Source of the DNA: Persicitalea sp964500445
Lineage (GTDB): Bacteria; Bacteroidota; Bacteroidia; Cytophagales; Spirosomataceae
Length of the DNA stretch: 64,000 nt
NCBI GenBank assembly: GCA_964500445.1
Contig: CAZCOG010000014.1
Coordinates: 1 to 64,000, forward strand
Reading direction: 5' to 3'
In this document: one piece after another, positions 1 through 8,012 of the stretch
Layout: every line of letters starts with the position of its first letter
Numbering within the stretch: the stretch's first letter is position 1
The notes under the pieces: model-generated
Databases searched by the model: none
The model's input: the letters and a program-made list of their open reading frames with translations, nothing else
Told to the model about the DNA's origin: nothing
Made by a program: the position numbers and the translations under genes

Positions 1-2
1 GT

Positions 3-1184
3 ATTATACGCTTTCTCGTCGGATTTTTACTACTATGTTTACCTATTTTTCGTGAGGAATTTTTTGTAGCACACCGCACGATCTTTCCACTCTACTTTTT
101 TCTGTTTCCCATTGGGTTAATCGTAATAATATGGTCCTTTTCCGGCCGGCGCTTAATCCGGTTCGGCGTATTAGTGGGCATCTTCATAGGTATCGAAGCC
201 GCATTGGTGGGTAGCGTCATCTACATGGCCCATTATCAGCGTTATACGCCGCTGCCGGACAGTTACTATATCTGGGTTCGGCAGCAGTACAGCTATTTCA
301 AAAGTACTACCAACTTTGATTCGGCTTTGTCTCGATACGACACCGCGTTCACTTATCGCTTTCGGCCCAATATCACGGGTAGATTTACCAATCCTGAATT
401 TGATGTGCAGATCAGGACCAATTCGCTTGGGGTGCGGGATGACGAAGCCAGTCTTCAGAATCCGGACATCGTGGTTTTAGGCGATTCGCACGGAATGGGC
501 TGGGGGGTAGAACAGCAGGAACGGTTTTCGGGAGTACTTGAAAAGCGGCTTCACGTCAAAGTTCTCAACACGGCCATCACCTCTTATGGTACATATCGGG
601 AGGCCAAATTGCTTGGCCAGGTTGATTTGGATTCTTGTCAACTGCTCATTATTCAGTACTGCGACAACGATTTGGCGGAGAACGAAGCGAATCTGGATAC
701 GGCCCGGAATCCTGGGATTGATAATGTCGCGTTTAGGGCGGCGGAGAAACGGAACACGATCAATAAAACATATTTCCCCTTCAAAGGTATTTTTCTGAGC
801 CTCCGCTGGCTGATTACCAGCGGTATAAGTAGTGCCTCTCAACCCGCTCCTCGGGCTTCTCCTCCGCAACATTCCAACTCTCAAGCGACAAAGTTTGAAC
901 ACGCCGAAGCCTTTTTCCCGTATCTGAGTCGCATACGGGAGCGATATAAAGGGCCAATAATCGTTTTTGACCTGGGCGTCTACAATTATCCCATAGTAAA
1001 AGAATTTCGGGATTACCAGGCTATTCATCCCGCCGAGGAGGTATATTTCATGAACGTACACGCTTTGCTGAATCGGCAGGATTACTTTACCATTGATGAT
1101 CACATCAATGCCCGTGGCCACGCCAAAATAGGAGCAGCACTGTCTGGTTTGATTCAGGAAAAAGACTGGTTGGAATCACGTTAA
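3..1184 (+). CDS. Membrane-anchored SGNH/GDSL-like hydrolase, 5' end missing
   Basis: The reading frame is open to the left edge of the window, so the gene begins outside it; the GTG at 174 is internal. 393 residues are visible. The N-terminal part is very hydrophobic (two or more membrane segments in about the first 75 visible residues), followed by a soluble domain. That domain has an SGNH block I motif (GDSHGMG) and a C-terminal DDHINARGH motif that would supply the catalytic Asp/His pair. In related bacterial proteins this arrangement removes or transfers acyl groups on envelope glycans, but the substrate here is unknown. The stop is 28 bp before the AraC-type gene on the same strand. The family call is fairly safe; the substrate is not predicted. 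Confidence 0.75.
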   Translation: MIRFLVGFLLLCLPIFREEFFVAHRTIFPLYFFLFPIGLIVIIWSFSGRRLIRFGVLVGIFIGIEAALVGSVIYMAHYQRYTPLPDSYYIWVRQQYSYFKSTTNFDSALSRYDTAFTYRFRPNITGRFTNPEFDVQIRTNSLGVRDDEASLQNPDIVVLGDSHGMGWGVEQQERFSGVLEKRLHVKVLNTAITSYGTYREAKLLGQVDLDSCQLLIIQYCDNDLAENEANLDTARNPGIDNVAFRAAEKRNTINKTYFPFKGIFLSLRWLITSGISSASQPAPRASPPQHSNSQATKFEHAEAFFPYLSRIRERYKGPIIVFDLGVYNYPIVKEFRDYQAIHPAEEVYFMNVHALLNRQDYFTIDDHINARGHAKIGAALSGLIQEKDWLESR

Positions 1185-1212
1185 GATTCCTTTTAAGAGC
1201 ACCGCCTCGCCT

Positions 1213-2115
1213 ATGGAGCACAAACCCATCCCGACCATTGACCTTACCCGCCTGAACGAAACCCCGCATTCGGAAATTTTGGTGAGGCCTTTTGGGGAGT
1301 ACCTGTTGCAGCATCACAAAAATCTGGATTTTGCCCACCGTCATTCGTTTTATCATCTGGTTATGTTTACCAGAGGTGCTGGTAGCCATACCATCGACTT
1401 CACCACGTTTGCGCTGCAGCCTTATCAAATCTACTTTATGATTCCGGGGCAGGTACATGCATGGAACTTCACCGGGGAGGTGGATGGCTATGTGGTCAAT
1501 TTCTCAGAATCCTTTTTTCAGTCATTCCTGCTGAAAGCCGATTATCTCGAAAATTTTCCATTTTTCAGGGGCATTGCGGCCAACGGGGTCATCGACTTGC
1601 CGGCGCCATTGGGAGAGGAAGCAGTGGGTAGTTTTGAAAAACTCCTTTCCCTGTTTGACCATAAGGGGCCATTCCGGTTGGATCGACTGCGGGTAGTTTT
1701 GCTGGATTTATTTATGAAGCTCGGACAAGGCGCAATGGCCCGCGAAGCAGAAGCTATTCCGCCTCATCACTATACGTTGCTAAGAAACTACCAGAAGCTG
1801 ATTGAAAAGAATTTTCTTACGCTCCGCCGACCCAAAGAATATGCCGACCTGCTGGCAGTTTCCTCCAACCATCTGAATGCTCTTTGCAAGGCACAGCTGG
1901 GCAAGCAGGCCGGCGAGCTTATTCGGAATCGTGTTCTTCTGGAAGCAAAGCGTTTACTGGTCAACCTGGACCTGAACGTGGCGGAGGTAGGTTACTCGCT
2001 GAATTTTAGCGACAATTCCTATTTTACCCGGTTCTTCAGAAAATATACGGGCCAGACCCCGGAGGAATTCCGCCACGCCCAGAGCCAGTCGGGAGCGGAT
2101 GAAAAAGATCGTTGA
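1213..2115 (+). CDS. AraC-family transcriptional regulator
   Basis: This 300-residue protein has the AraC layout: an N-terminal cupin-like ligand domain (about 30-160, with the HRHSFYHLVMFTRG stretch typical of AraC_binding) and a C-terminal double helix-turn-helix (about 195-292) ending in the signature FSDNSYFTRFFRKYTGQTPEEFR. Such proteins bind a small molecule and activate or repress nearby genes. It starts 28 bp after the SGNH gene and may be co-transcribed with it. The target genes and ligand cannot be read from the sequence. Confidence 0.9.
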   Translation: MEHKPIPTIDLTRLNETPHSEILVRPFGEYLLQHHKNLDFAHRHSFYHLVMFTRGAGSHTIDFTTFALQPYQIYFMIPGQVHAWNFTGEVDGYVVNFSESFFQSFLLKADYLENFPFFRGIAANGVIDLPAPLGEEAVGSFEKLLSLFDHKGPFRLDRLRVVLLDLFMKLGQGAMAREAEAIPPHHYTLLRNYQKLIEKNFLTLRRPKEYADLLAVSSNHLNALCKAQLGKQAGELIRNRVLLEAKRLLVNLDLNVAEVGYSLNFSDNSYFTRFFRKYTGQTPEEFRHAQSQSGADEKDR

Positions 2116-2166
2116 TTTGTGCCATTGGATCGCGAAACCGTCTTAGCGCAGGCGGGAAGGTAGGCC

Positions 2167-2174
2167 TATTTTTG
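2167..2174 (+). promoter_or_regulatory. Candidate -7 element upstream of the DUF983 gene
   Basis: TATTTTTG matches the Bacteroidota -7 consensus TAnnTTTG and lies 47 bp before the ATG at 2221. No good TTTG -33 box is visible at the expected distance (the nearest match is CTTAG near 2142-2146), so this is only a candidate. Confidence 0.35.
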
Positions 2175-2220
2175 TAGCAGGAAATAAATCATTTTTCCGC
2201 CTAGCAAAAATTTTACTGCC

Positions 2221-2586
2221 ATGTCTGCCAACAACCGCTTCCGTTCCGTACTACTCAATAAATGTCCGCGCTGCGGACAGGGCGACTTCTTCGTCACCAA
2301 AACCGCCTTTTCCCGAAACTTTGACAAAATGCACCGGCATTGTCCCCACTGTGGCGAAAATCTGGTGCCCGAGCCAGGCTTCTATCAGGGCGCTTTGTAC
2401 ATGAGCTACGCCTTGTATACCGGCTTGATGCTGGCGTACTTTCTATTGTTCAGCTACTTTTTTAGTGATTATTATGACTACTTCCTAGTCACACTGGTAC
2501 CGGTTTTCGTGCTGATGACGCCCCTGGCGTACCGCCTTGCGCGTCGTTCGTGGCTGGCACTTTTCAGCTCACCCGAGACGGTGTAG
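2221..2586 (+). CDS. DUF983 family small membrane protein
   Basis: 121 residues. The N-terminus carries two zinc-ribbon-like Cys pairs (CPRCGQGDFF and CPHCGENL), followed by two hydrophobic helices at about 60-82 and 88-107. This is the usual arrangement and length of DUF983 proteins, which are common in Bacteroidota and Proteobacteria; in some genomes they sit near respiratory oxidase genes, but none is seen here. The molecular role is not established. ATG at 2221 is the only sensible start. Confidence 0.85.
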   Translation: MSANNRFRSVLLNKCPRCGQGDFFVTKTAFSRNFDKMHRHCPHCGENLVPEPGFYQGALYMSYALYTGLMLAYFLLFSYFFSDYYDYFLVTLVPVFVLMTPLAYRLARRSWLALFSSPETV

Positions 2587-2776
2587 GGTAGTTTTTGAAA
2601 TTTTTCTCAGGAGCCAGCTGTCTTCGCAGCTGCAAACCAACCATTAGGACTTTAGCGGAACCGATTATGGAAAGAAATCAAATCTAAGAGAAAGGGAGAA
2701 CGGGCTTGTCAATCAAATGGCACCACTTTTTAACCGGTACCAGCACACATTTTTACAAACCCAACCCCTCAAAGTT

Positions 2777-4447
2777 ATGAATTTTCTTTTCCGTATGATG
2801 CTGTGCGGCGGACTGCTGCTGATGGTAGCCTGTTCCAGCGACCGAAGTAAAACGGCGTCGGAAGACGTCAGTAAAAGCTCTGAAAGCCAGAGTGAACCTA
2901 ACCCGGCCTATACCTACGATAAAAAGGAAGCAGGTACTTTTCTGAAAGACTGGGTAGATTCGACTAGCCTGACGGTAGATTTCCCGAAAATAGATGAAAA
3001 AAACAGCGCTTCTGAACTGTACGCTTTTTATAAGGGAAGAAATTTTAGCCCCGCATGGGGCATCGGTTCCTCGCAAAAACTGATTGAAACCATCAGTCAG
3101 ATTAATCGTGAAGGCCTGAATCCCAACAATTTTCCGATTCAAGAACTGCGGCCTCTGGCAGACAGCGCCAGGAGTGGAGAGGTATCTGCCGAAGCGGGAG
3201 CACGACTCGACCTGCTGCTATCGGCTAGTTACCTCAAACTGGCCGACTTGCTGGCTACCGGGAAAATTAAGGCCGAACAACTGTCGAACGACTGGCATAT
3301 CATGGAGCAAGTACCCGACACGCTGGTGGCTCAATTACAGAGGGCCGTATCCGGGCAGGTAGAGGAGTCGCTTTCTTCGCTCCGGCCTGGCTTCGGCCAG
3401 TATGCCAAGTTACGGCGGCACCTGGCACAGTATCAGCGGTTGGCGGCGGCGGGCGGCTGGCCCACGGTAGAAGATGGGCCCGATCTGATACCGGGCGATT
3501 CGAGCCAGCGGATCGTCGACATTCGGCACAGGCTTTCTGTCTCGGGTGACCTTGACGCCCAACCACAGCAAAATGCCCGCTACGACTCCAGCCTGATCCA
3601 GTCAGTCAACCGCTATCAGCAACGGAATGGACTTCCCGTGCAGGCCAAAATCACCGATCGGATGGTGCAGACCATGAATGTTCCCGCCGAGACGCGCATC
3701 AAGCAACTCATGCTCAATCTCGACCGCATCCGCTGGATTTCGACCGGACCTATGCCAGCTACCTACGCCATGGTGAACGTGCCGGAGTACCGGCTGCACG
3801 TAGTGGAGGATGGAAAAGAAGTCAAGGTGATGCCGGTAGTAGTCGGGAAGGTGATGAACGCCACGCCCGTGTTCAAAGACCAAATCGAATACGTCGAATT
3901 CTCGCCCTATTGGAACGTGCCTACCAGCATTGCTACTGCCGAGCTCTGGCCGCAGATCAGGGCGAGTAGCTCGTATCTCGACCGAAAGCATATGGAGATT
4001 CTGAACGGTTGGGGCGGCAACGCGCGGGTGGTAAGCCGGAGCAGCGTGGACTGGAGCAACCTGCGCAGCTATCGCATCCGGCAGAAGCCCGGCCCGTGGA
4101 ACGCCCTGGGACAGGTCAAGTTCATGTTTCCCAATCAGTACGCGATCTACCTGCACGACACGCCCTCTGATCAACTCTTCGACGAAAACCGCCGGGCCTT
4201 CAGTCACGGCTGCATCCGCATCGCCGACCCCGCCTGGTTTGCCGACTGGATTTTGCCGCAGTTCAATCGCGAAGAAGTGACCGAAAAAATGAATAACCGC
4301 CAGTGGGAAAGGGTAGAACTGGACCAGAAAGTCCCGGTGTATATCGTGTATCTGACGGCTTTCGAAGATGGTGAAGGAAGGCTCAATTTTCGTCCCGACC
4401 TCTATGGGCTGGATGAAAGACTGACGCCGGAGTTTGATCGGGAGTAG
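2777..4447 (+). CDS. L,D-transpeptidase lipoprotein (YcbB-like)
   Basis: The start at ATG 2777 gives a clean lipoprotein signal (MNFLFRMMLCGG then LLMVACSS, with Cys as the acylated residue); an upstream in-frame ATG at 2717 would put 20 non-signal residues in front. The 556-residue protein has a scaffold region, a peptidoglycan-binding-like segment around 265-310 (SSLIQSVNRYQQRNGLPVQ), and a C-terminal YkuD catalytic domain with HDTPS and the SHGCIRIADP motif containing the nucleophilic Cys. These enzymes form 3-3 cross-links in peptidoglycan in the periplasm. It converges with the GH43 gene on the other strand. Confidence 0.9.
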   Translation: MNFLFRMMLCGGLLLMVACSSDRSKTASEDVSKSSESQSEPNPAYTYDKKEAGTFLKDWVDSTSLTVDFPKIDEKNSASELYAFYKGRNFSPAWGIGSSQKLIETISQINREGLNPNNFPIQELRPLADSARSGEVSAEAGARLDLLLSASYLKLADLLATGKIKAEQLSNDWHIMEQVPDTLVAQLQRAVSGQVEESLSSLRPGFGQYAKLRRHLAQYQRLAAAGGWPTVEDGPDLIPGDSSQRIVDIRHRLSVSGDLDAQPQQNARYDSSLIQSVNRYQQRNGLPVQAKITDRMVQTMNVPAETRIKQLMLNLDRIRWISTGPMPATYAMVNVPEYRLHVVEDGKEVKVMPVVVGKVMNATPVFKDQIEYVEFSPYWNVPTSIATAELWPQIRASSSYLDRKHMEILNGWGGNARVVSRSSVDWSNLRSYRIRQKPGPWNALGQVKFMFPNQYAIYLHDTPSDQLFDENRRAFSHGCIRIADPAWFADWILPQFNREEVTEKMNNRQWERVELDQKVPVYIVYLTAFEDGEGRLNFRPDLYGLDERLTPEFDRE

Positions 4448-4522
4448 TTGGCTTCGGTTTGCTCTACTTTCGACCTTGAATTCACCGAAACAGTCAGTAA
4501 GTCATTTTTGATTAATAAATAC

Positions 4523-5524
4523 CTAAGGAGTGTAAGGTTTCCTAACTACTAATTTATCACTGGATAGATCTACCTCAAATAAATGCGGGATACGACGGTA
4601 GCGCCCGTTGATGCTTTTGTGGCTATGAATGGACATGAGTAGTTTACCTTCGAGGGTACGGAACAGCATGCCGTGGCCAAAGTTGGGCGGGGTGATGGGC
4701 TCTTTTTCCTGGACCCAGGGACCGTCCAGAGTGCCACTTTCCGAATAGGCTACCCCTTGCGTGTACACGTCGTAAATCCAGCTGGTCCAGATCATACCCA
4801 ATCGCCCGGTTTTGGTGCGGAAGAGGTAGGGACCATCCGTTACTTTGTTTGGGCGGTCGTTGCCTGCTTCATCTTTTTCCCGGCTCCACGGCGCATCCCT
4901 GGCCCGGAACAGTACCTGGCCACTGCCAATCGTGCCACTCAGGTCAGGTTTTAGTTCGATTTTCTCCATAGTTCCGTTCAGGTTCTGCAGCCATTCGTAG
5001 CAATAGACCATGTAGGGTTTCCCATCCGTATCGACCCATAAGGTACCATCCAGGGTAGGCATGTTGGCGGGCAGGTACGTAGGATCCTGCATAGGTACAT
5101 AGGGGCCGTCCGGTCGGTCGCTTACCAGCACATGACAGGCCCGTCGTTCGATCACGTTGCCCGCGACGGTGTCGATCTTGACGGCGCGGTTGGTGAAGGT
5201 CGCAAAATAGTAGTACTTGCCCCGGTAGGGATGAATCTCGGCCGCCCAGATCATCGGTTTGGGACCCATCCAGGAGTCCGGGTCGGTCTGGGTGACTTGG
5301 TAGGGGCCGTCCCACAGCTTCATGTTTTTACTCTTCCAAAGCAGGCCGCCGGTGCCCGTCATGTAGTACCGGTTGGTTGCCGAATCGGCCAAAATAAAGG
5401 GATCACTCAGTACGATCGAATCCAACGGTACATTTTTCCTGACGGGAGGTACCCCTCGATCCTGCGCCATGATCGCCCCGGAGAAAAACAAGCTAGCCAG
5501 CAGTATGTACCCAAAACTTTTCAT
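4523..5524 (-). CDS. Secreted glycoside hydrolase family 43-like protein
   Basis: 333 residues with a signal peptide (MKSFGYILLASLFFSGAIMAQ). The beta-propeller features of GH43 are present: the catalytic-base region VLSDPFILADSATNRYYMTG, a central TLDGTLWVDTDGKPYMVY motif, and a later TDGPYLFRTKTGRLGMIW motif. GH43 enzymes cleave arabinose or xylose units from plant polysaccharides. In many members the general acid is Glu in an EGP motif; here the position reads DGP, as in a subset of Bacteroidota proteins. Substrate is not predictable. It lies back to back with the sigma/FecR/SusCD genes, which suggests a glycan-use locus. Confidence 0.85.
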   Translation of the reverse strand: MKSFGYILLASLFFSGAIMAQDRGVPPVRKNVPLDSIVLSDPFILADSATNRYYMTGTGGLLWKSKNMKLWDGPYQVTQTDPDSWMGPKPMIWAAEIHPYRGKYYYFATFTNRAVKIDTVAGNVIERRACHVLVSDRPDGPYVPMQDPTYLPANMPTLDGTLWVDTDGKPYMVYCYEWLQNLNGTMEKIELKPDLSGTIGSGQVLFRARDAPWSREKDEAGNDRPNKVTDGPYLFRTKTGRLGMIWTSWIYDVYTQGVAYSESGTLDGPWVQEKEPITPPNFGHGMLFRTLEGKLLMSIHSHKSINGRYRRIPHLFEVDLSSDKLVVRKPYTP

Positions 5525-5934
5525 ATCGGTACTAAGTCAATGTCGGAAATGCGTATTATTAGAATGGATTATACCCTTTCCTGTCAGTAAGCTGAATAGC
5601 AGATTAATCTAATGCCTTAACTCTGAAATAGGGAGGGCAATAACCGGATTACCGGAATAGAGGTATTTGGTATCCTGCCAGAAAGTACCATTGGTAGAAA
5701 TAGTCGCTGCTTTCGGTAAGGGGCAGGTTGCTTGAAATGACTTTGAGTACTTTTTGGCTGTTTCATTTTGCGGGTATTTGCGTTGCAAGCGCGAGGGGAT
5801 GAAACAAATTCCTTCTGCCCACTCATGTTTTCGGCAAGACCGATGTCTCTCTGAGTACTTGTTTTGTACTAATTTAGAATTTAATAGTGAAATTCTGTAA
5901 GTTTGTTTACAGGATTTTCATTAGGCAAGCAAAA
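5525..5934. other. Intergenic region between GH43 gene and ECF sigma gene
   Basis: About 410 bp separating divergent genes, so it should contain both promoters. No TTTG/TAnnTTTG pair stands out. A short inverted repeat (AGTAC at 5854-5858 and GTACT at 5866-5870) lies about 65 bp before the sigma-factor ATG. Short open frames here show no recognisable protein signature, and I call none. Confidence 0.4.
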
Positions 5935-6531
5935 ATGGAAGGAGACTGTTTTAATGCTGAGGACGAACAACAGTTGCTGGTAAATCTGGGGAAAGGTGAT
6001 GCTGAATCTTTTACCATATTGTACCACCGGTATGGCTATAAGGTACATGCGCACCTGCTCCGTATGGTAAAATCCGATGAAGCTGCCAAAGAGATTTTCC
6101 AGGATATTTTTATGAAAATCTGGGAAAATCGCCGGCAGATAAATCCTGACAAATCCTTTGGCGGCTACCTTTACCGCATGGCTGAAAACAAAGTGTACGA
6201 TCACTTCCGGAAAATCAGCCGTGAGAAGCGCTTAACTGATAGCCTGGCCCTATCATTGGACCAATTTCACAACGATGCGGAAAACGACCTGCTTTACAAA
6301 GAAAGTTTGCTCCTCGTACAAAAAGCCATTGAACAACTTCCCCCGGTGAGGAAAAAAGTGTATCTGCTCTCCAAAACAGAGGGGAAGACCTATGACGAGA
6401 TTGCAGGTCTTATGGGGGTATCCACCGCCACCATCAATGACCATATTGTGAAAGCAAATCGGTTTTTAAAAACTTACCTGGCCAAGTACACAGACCTCGT
6501 TCTCGCCTGGTTGTTGTCTATGTGGGTCTAG
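5935..6531 (+). CDS. ECF RNA polymerase sigma factor (FecI-like, sigma-70 family)
   Basis: 198 residues from ATG 5935; a GTG at 5887 would add 16 atypical residues. Region 2 (about 22-90: FTILYHRYGYKVHAHLLRM, EEIFQDIFMKIWENR-like helices) and region 4 (about 125-180: LPPVRKKVYLLSKTEGKTYD, then a helix-turn-helix ending STATINDHIVKANRFL) are both present. Together with the downstream FecR and the STN domain of SusC, this should form a cell-surface signalling relay in which substrate binding at the outer membrane frees the sigma factor to transcribe the locus. Confidence 0.92.
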   Translation: MEGDCFNAEDEQQLLVNLGKGDAESFTILYHRYGYKVHAHLLRMVKSDEAAKEIFQDIFMKIWENRRQINPDKSFGGYLYRMAENKVYDHFRKISREKRLTDSLALSLDQFHNDAENDLLYKESLLLVQKAIEQLPPVRKKVYLLSKTEGKTYDEIAGLMGVSTATINDHIVKANRFLKTYLAKYTDLVLAWLLSMWV

Positions 6532-6821
6532 TTACCCTTCGGTCATTTCTGGCCATTTCTAATCTACATTTTAGCTTCATTTGCGCAATCTCTTCTGGGA
6601 GGGTGTCTTTTGGCTTTAACTGCAATCGTAGGAGAGCCAAATACGAAGACGGCAAATTTGAGAAAGGGCCTTTTGGGCTCCTTTTTCTACTTCTTCAAAA
6701 AAAATCAGAAAAAAATTATTGCAGGAGCAGATGTCAGGCTCCCCACAAACGTAATTACAATAAATACGTACAAAGAAGTACTGTTCGTCATTAGGTCGTG
6801 AACTAATAATTCTGAAGGGTC
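6532..6821 (+). other. 290-bp spacer between sigma factor and FecR
   Basis: Unusually long for a fecI-fecR pair. It contains A/T-rich tracts and two overlapping open frames of 63-90 codons that show Lys/Phe-rich, low-complexity composition and no family signature; I read them as chance. A separate promoter for fecR could sit here, but I cannot identify one. Confidence 0.4.
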
Positions 6822-7847
6822 ATGGAGAGGAATAATGATACCATGCGAAGGCTTTTTGCCAAGTATCTCGCAGGGGAATGCACCCCTGAGGAGACTCAGA
6901 AAGTATTAGCCTATTTTACCCGGAAAGAGGATGAGAAAGAGATCCGGGAGTTGATCCATAAGGAATTTGAAAAGGAAATTTCCGTAGGTAAAGCGAGCAT
7001 TGATGCCGTAGCTGAATTTCATAAAACCTTTGAGAGTACCGTCAGGGCGGAGCGACCTAAGACCTTCTGGCTGACCCGCCCTGCGCAGGCTGCTACCTGG
7101 CTGTTGATTGTATTGGGAATTGGAGCGCTGTTCTATACCTACCGGACAAAATCGCGGTCGGCTGGTTTCTCAGAGATTGCTACGCGTCCTGGCGAACGGA
7201 AAAGGGTAGACCTTGGCGATGGTTCGGTAGTTTGGCTAAATGCAGCCAGCCGGTTGCAATATCCCGATAGATTTGACCCCGCTATTCGAGAAGTGGCATT
7301 GGAGGGTGAGGCATTTTTTGAAGTGGCCAAGGATGCCGACAGGCCCTTTGTCATTCGCTCCGGCGAACTCAAAACAACCGTATTGGGTACCAGCTTTAAT
7401 ATTCGTGCTTACAAAGAAGACAAAACCCTTTCCGTCGCCGTAGTGACCGGTAAGGTGAGGGTAGCGGCACCGGACGTCCAGTCGGAAGTGCAATTGATCC
7501 CGGACCAGCAGGCCGTTTTTGATAAGAAGGAGCGTCGGCTAAATAAGAACAAGCAGGTGTCCGCGTCCGGGCTTGCTTCCTGGCGAGATGGCTTATTCCA
7601 ATTCCGGAATACTACTTTTTCCGAAGTGACAGCCATTTTGCAGCGCAGCTACAATGTCCGTATCACGTATGATCCGCTTCTTGAAAATTGCCCGATCATT
7701 CTCGCCGACTTTGAAAGGACCGAACCGGTCAAAAATATCCTGAAGACCTTGTTGAGTTCGGTCAATGGCAGGGTAGAAGAAACCGGTGAAGGAAAATATC
7801 ACCTGAAAGGCACGGTTGCCTGTCAGCCTCAAATCCCAAACCCTTAA
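6822..7847 (+). CDS. FecR-family anti-sigma factor
   Basis: 341 residues. The cytoplasmic N-terminus (about 1-80) would hold the sigma factor. A single membrane helix follows at about 89-107 (AATWLLIVLGIGALFYTY), then the periplasmic FecR domain (about 118-215, with the characteristic RKRVDLGDGSVVWLNAASRL) and a C-terminal DUF4974-type domain (about 260-330). The periplasmic part contacts the STN domain of the partner SusC receptor. Gene order sigma-FecR-SusC-SusD supports the pairing. Confidence 0.92.
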   Translation: MERNNDTMRRLFAKYLAGECTPEETQKVLAYFTRKEDEKEIRELIHKEFEKEISVGKASIDAVAEFHKTFESTVRAERPKTFWLTRPAQAATWLLIVLGIGALFYTYRTKSRSAGFSEIATRPGERKRVDLGDGSVVWLNAASRLQYPDRFDPAIREVALEGEAFFEVAKDADRPFVIRSGELKTTVLGTSFNIRAYKEDKTLSVAVVTGKVRVAAPDVQSEVQLIPDQQAVFDKKERRLNKNKQVSASGLASWRDGLFQFRNTTFSEVTAILQRSYNVRITYDPLLENCPIILADFERTEPVKNILKTLLSSVNGRVEETGEGKYHLKGTVACQPQIPNP

Positions 7848-8012
7848 GTACCTGCCTATGAATAGATGAAAGACGAATTCAAAATAAAACCCGACCATAC
7901 ATACGGCCGGGTAAAGTCAAAGACTAAAAGTTCTTAACGACAGGTCACTAGCTTGGAACCGACTGATCCTGTCCCTGAACCCAACAGTTTAACCTTTAAC
8001 CATTTCAAAATT

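Noticed and set aside
477..1121. Long open frame opposite the SGNH hydrolase gene
   Set aside because: It is the antisense of a clear coding gene, with a composition set by the codon use of the other strand.
5617..5826. 69-codon frame upstream of the GH43 gene
   Set aside because: No family features and no conserved context; likely chance.
6522..6801. Two short frames between sigma factor and FecR
   Set aside because: Lys/Phe-rich low-complexity products from A/T tracts, no recognisable start context or family.
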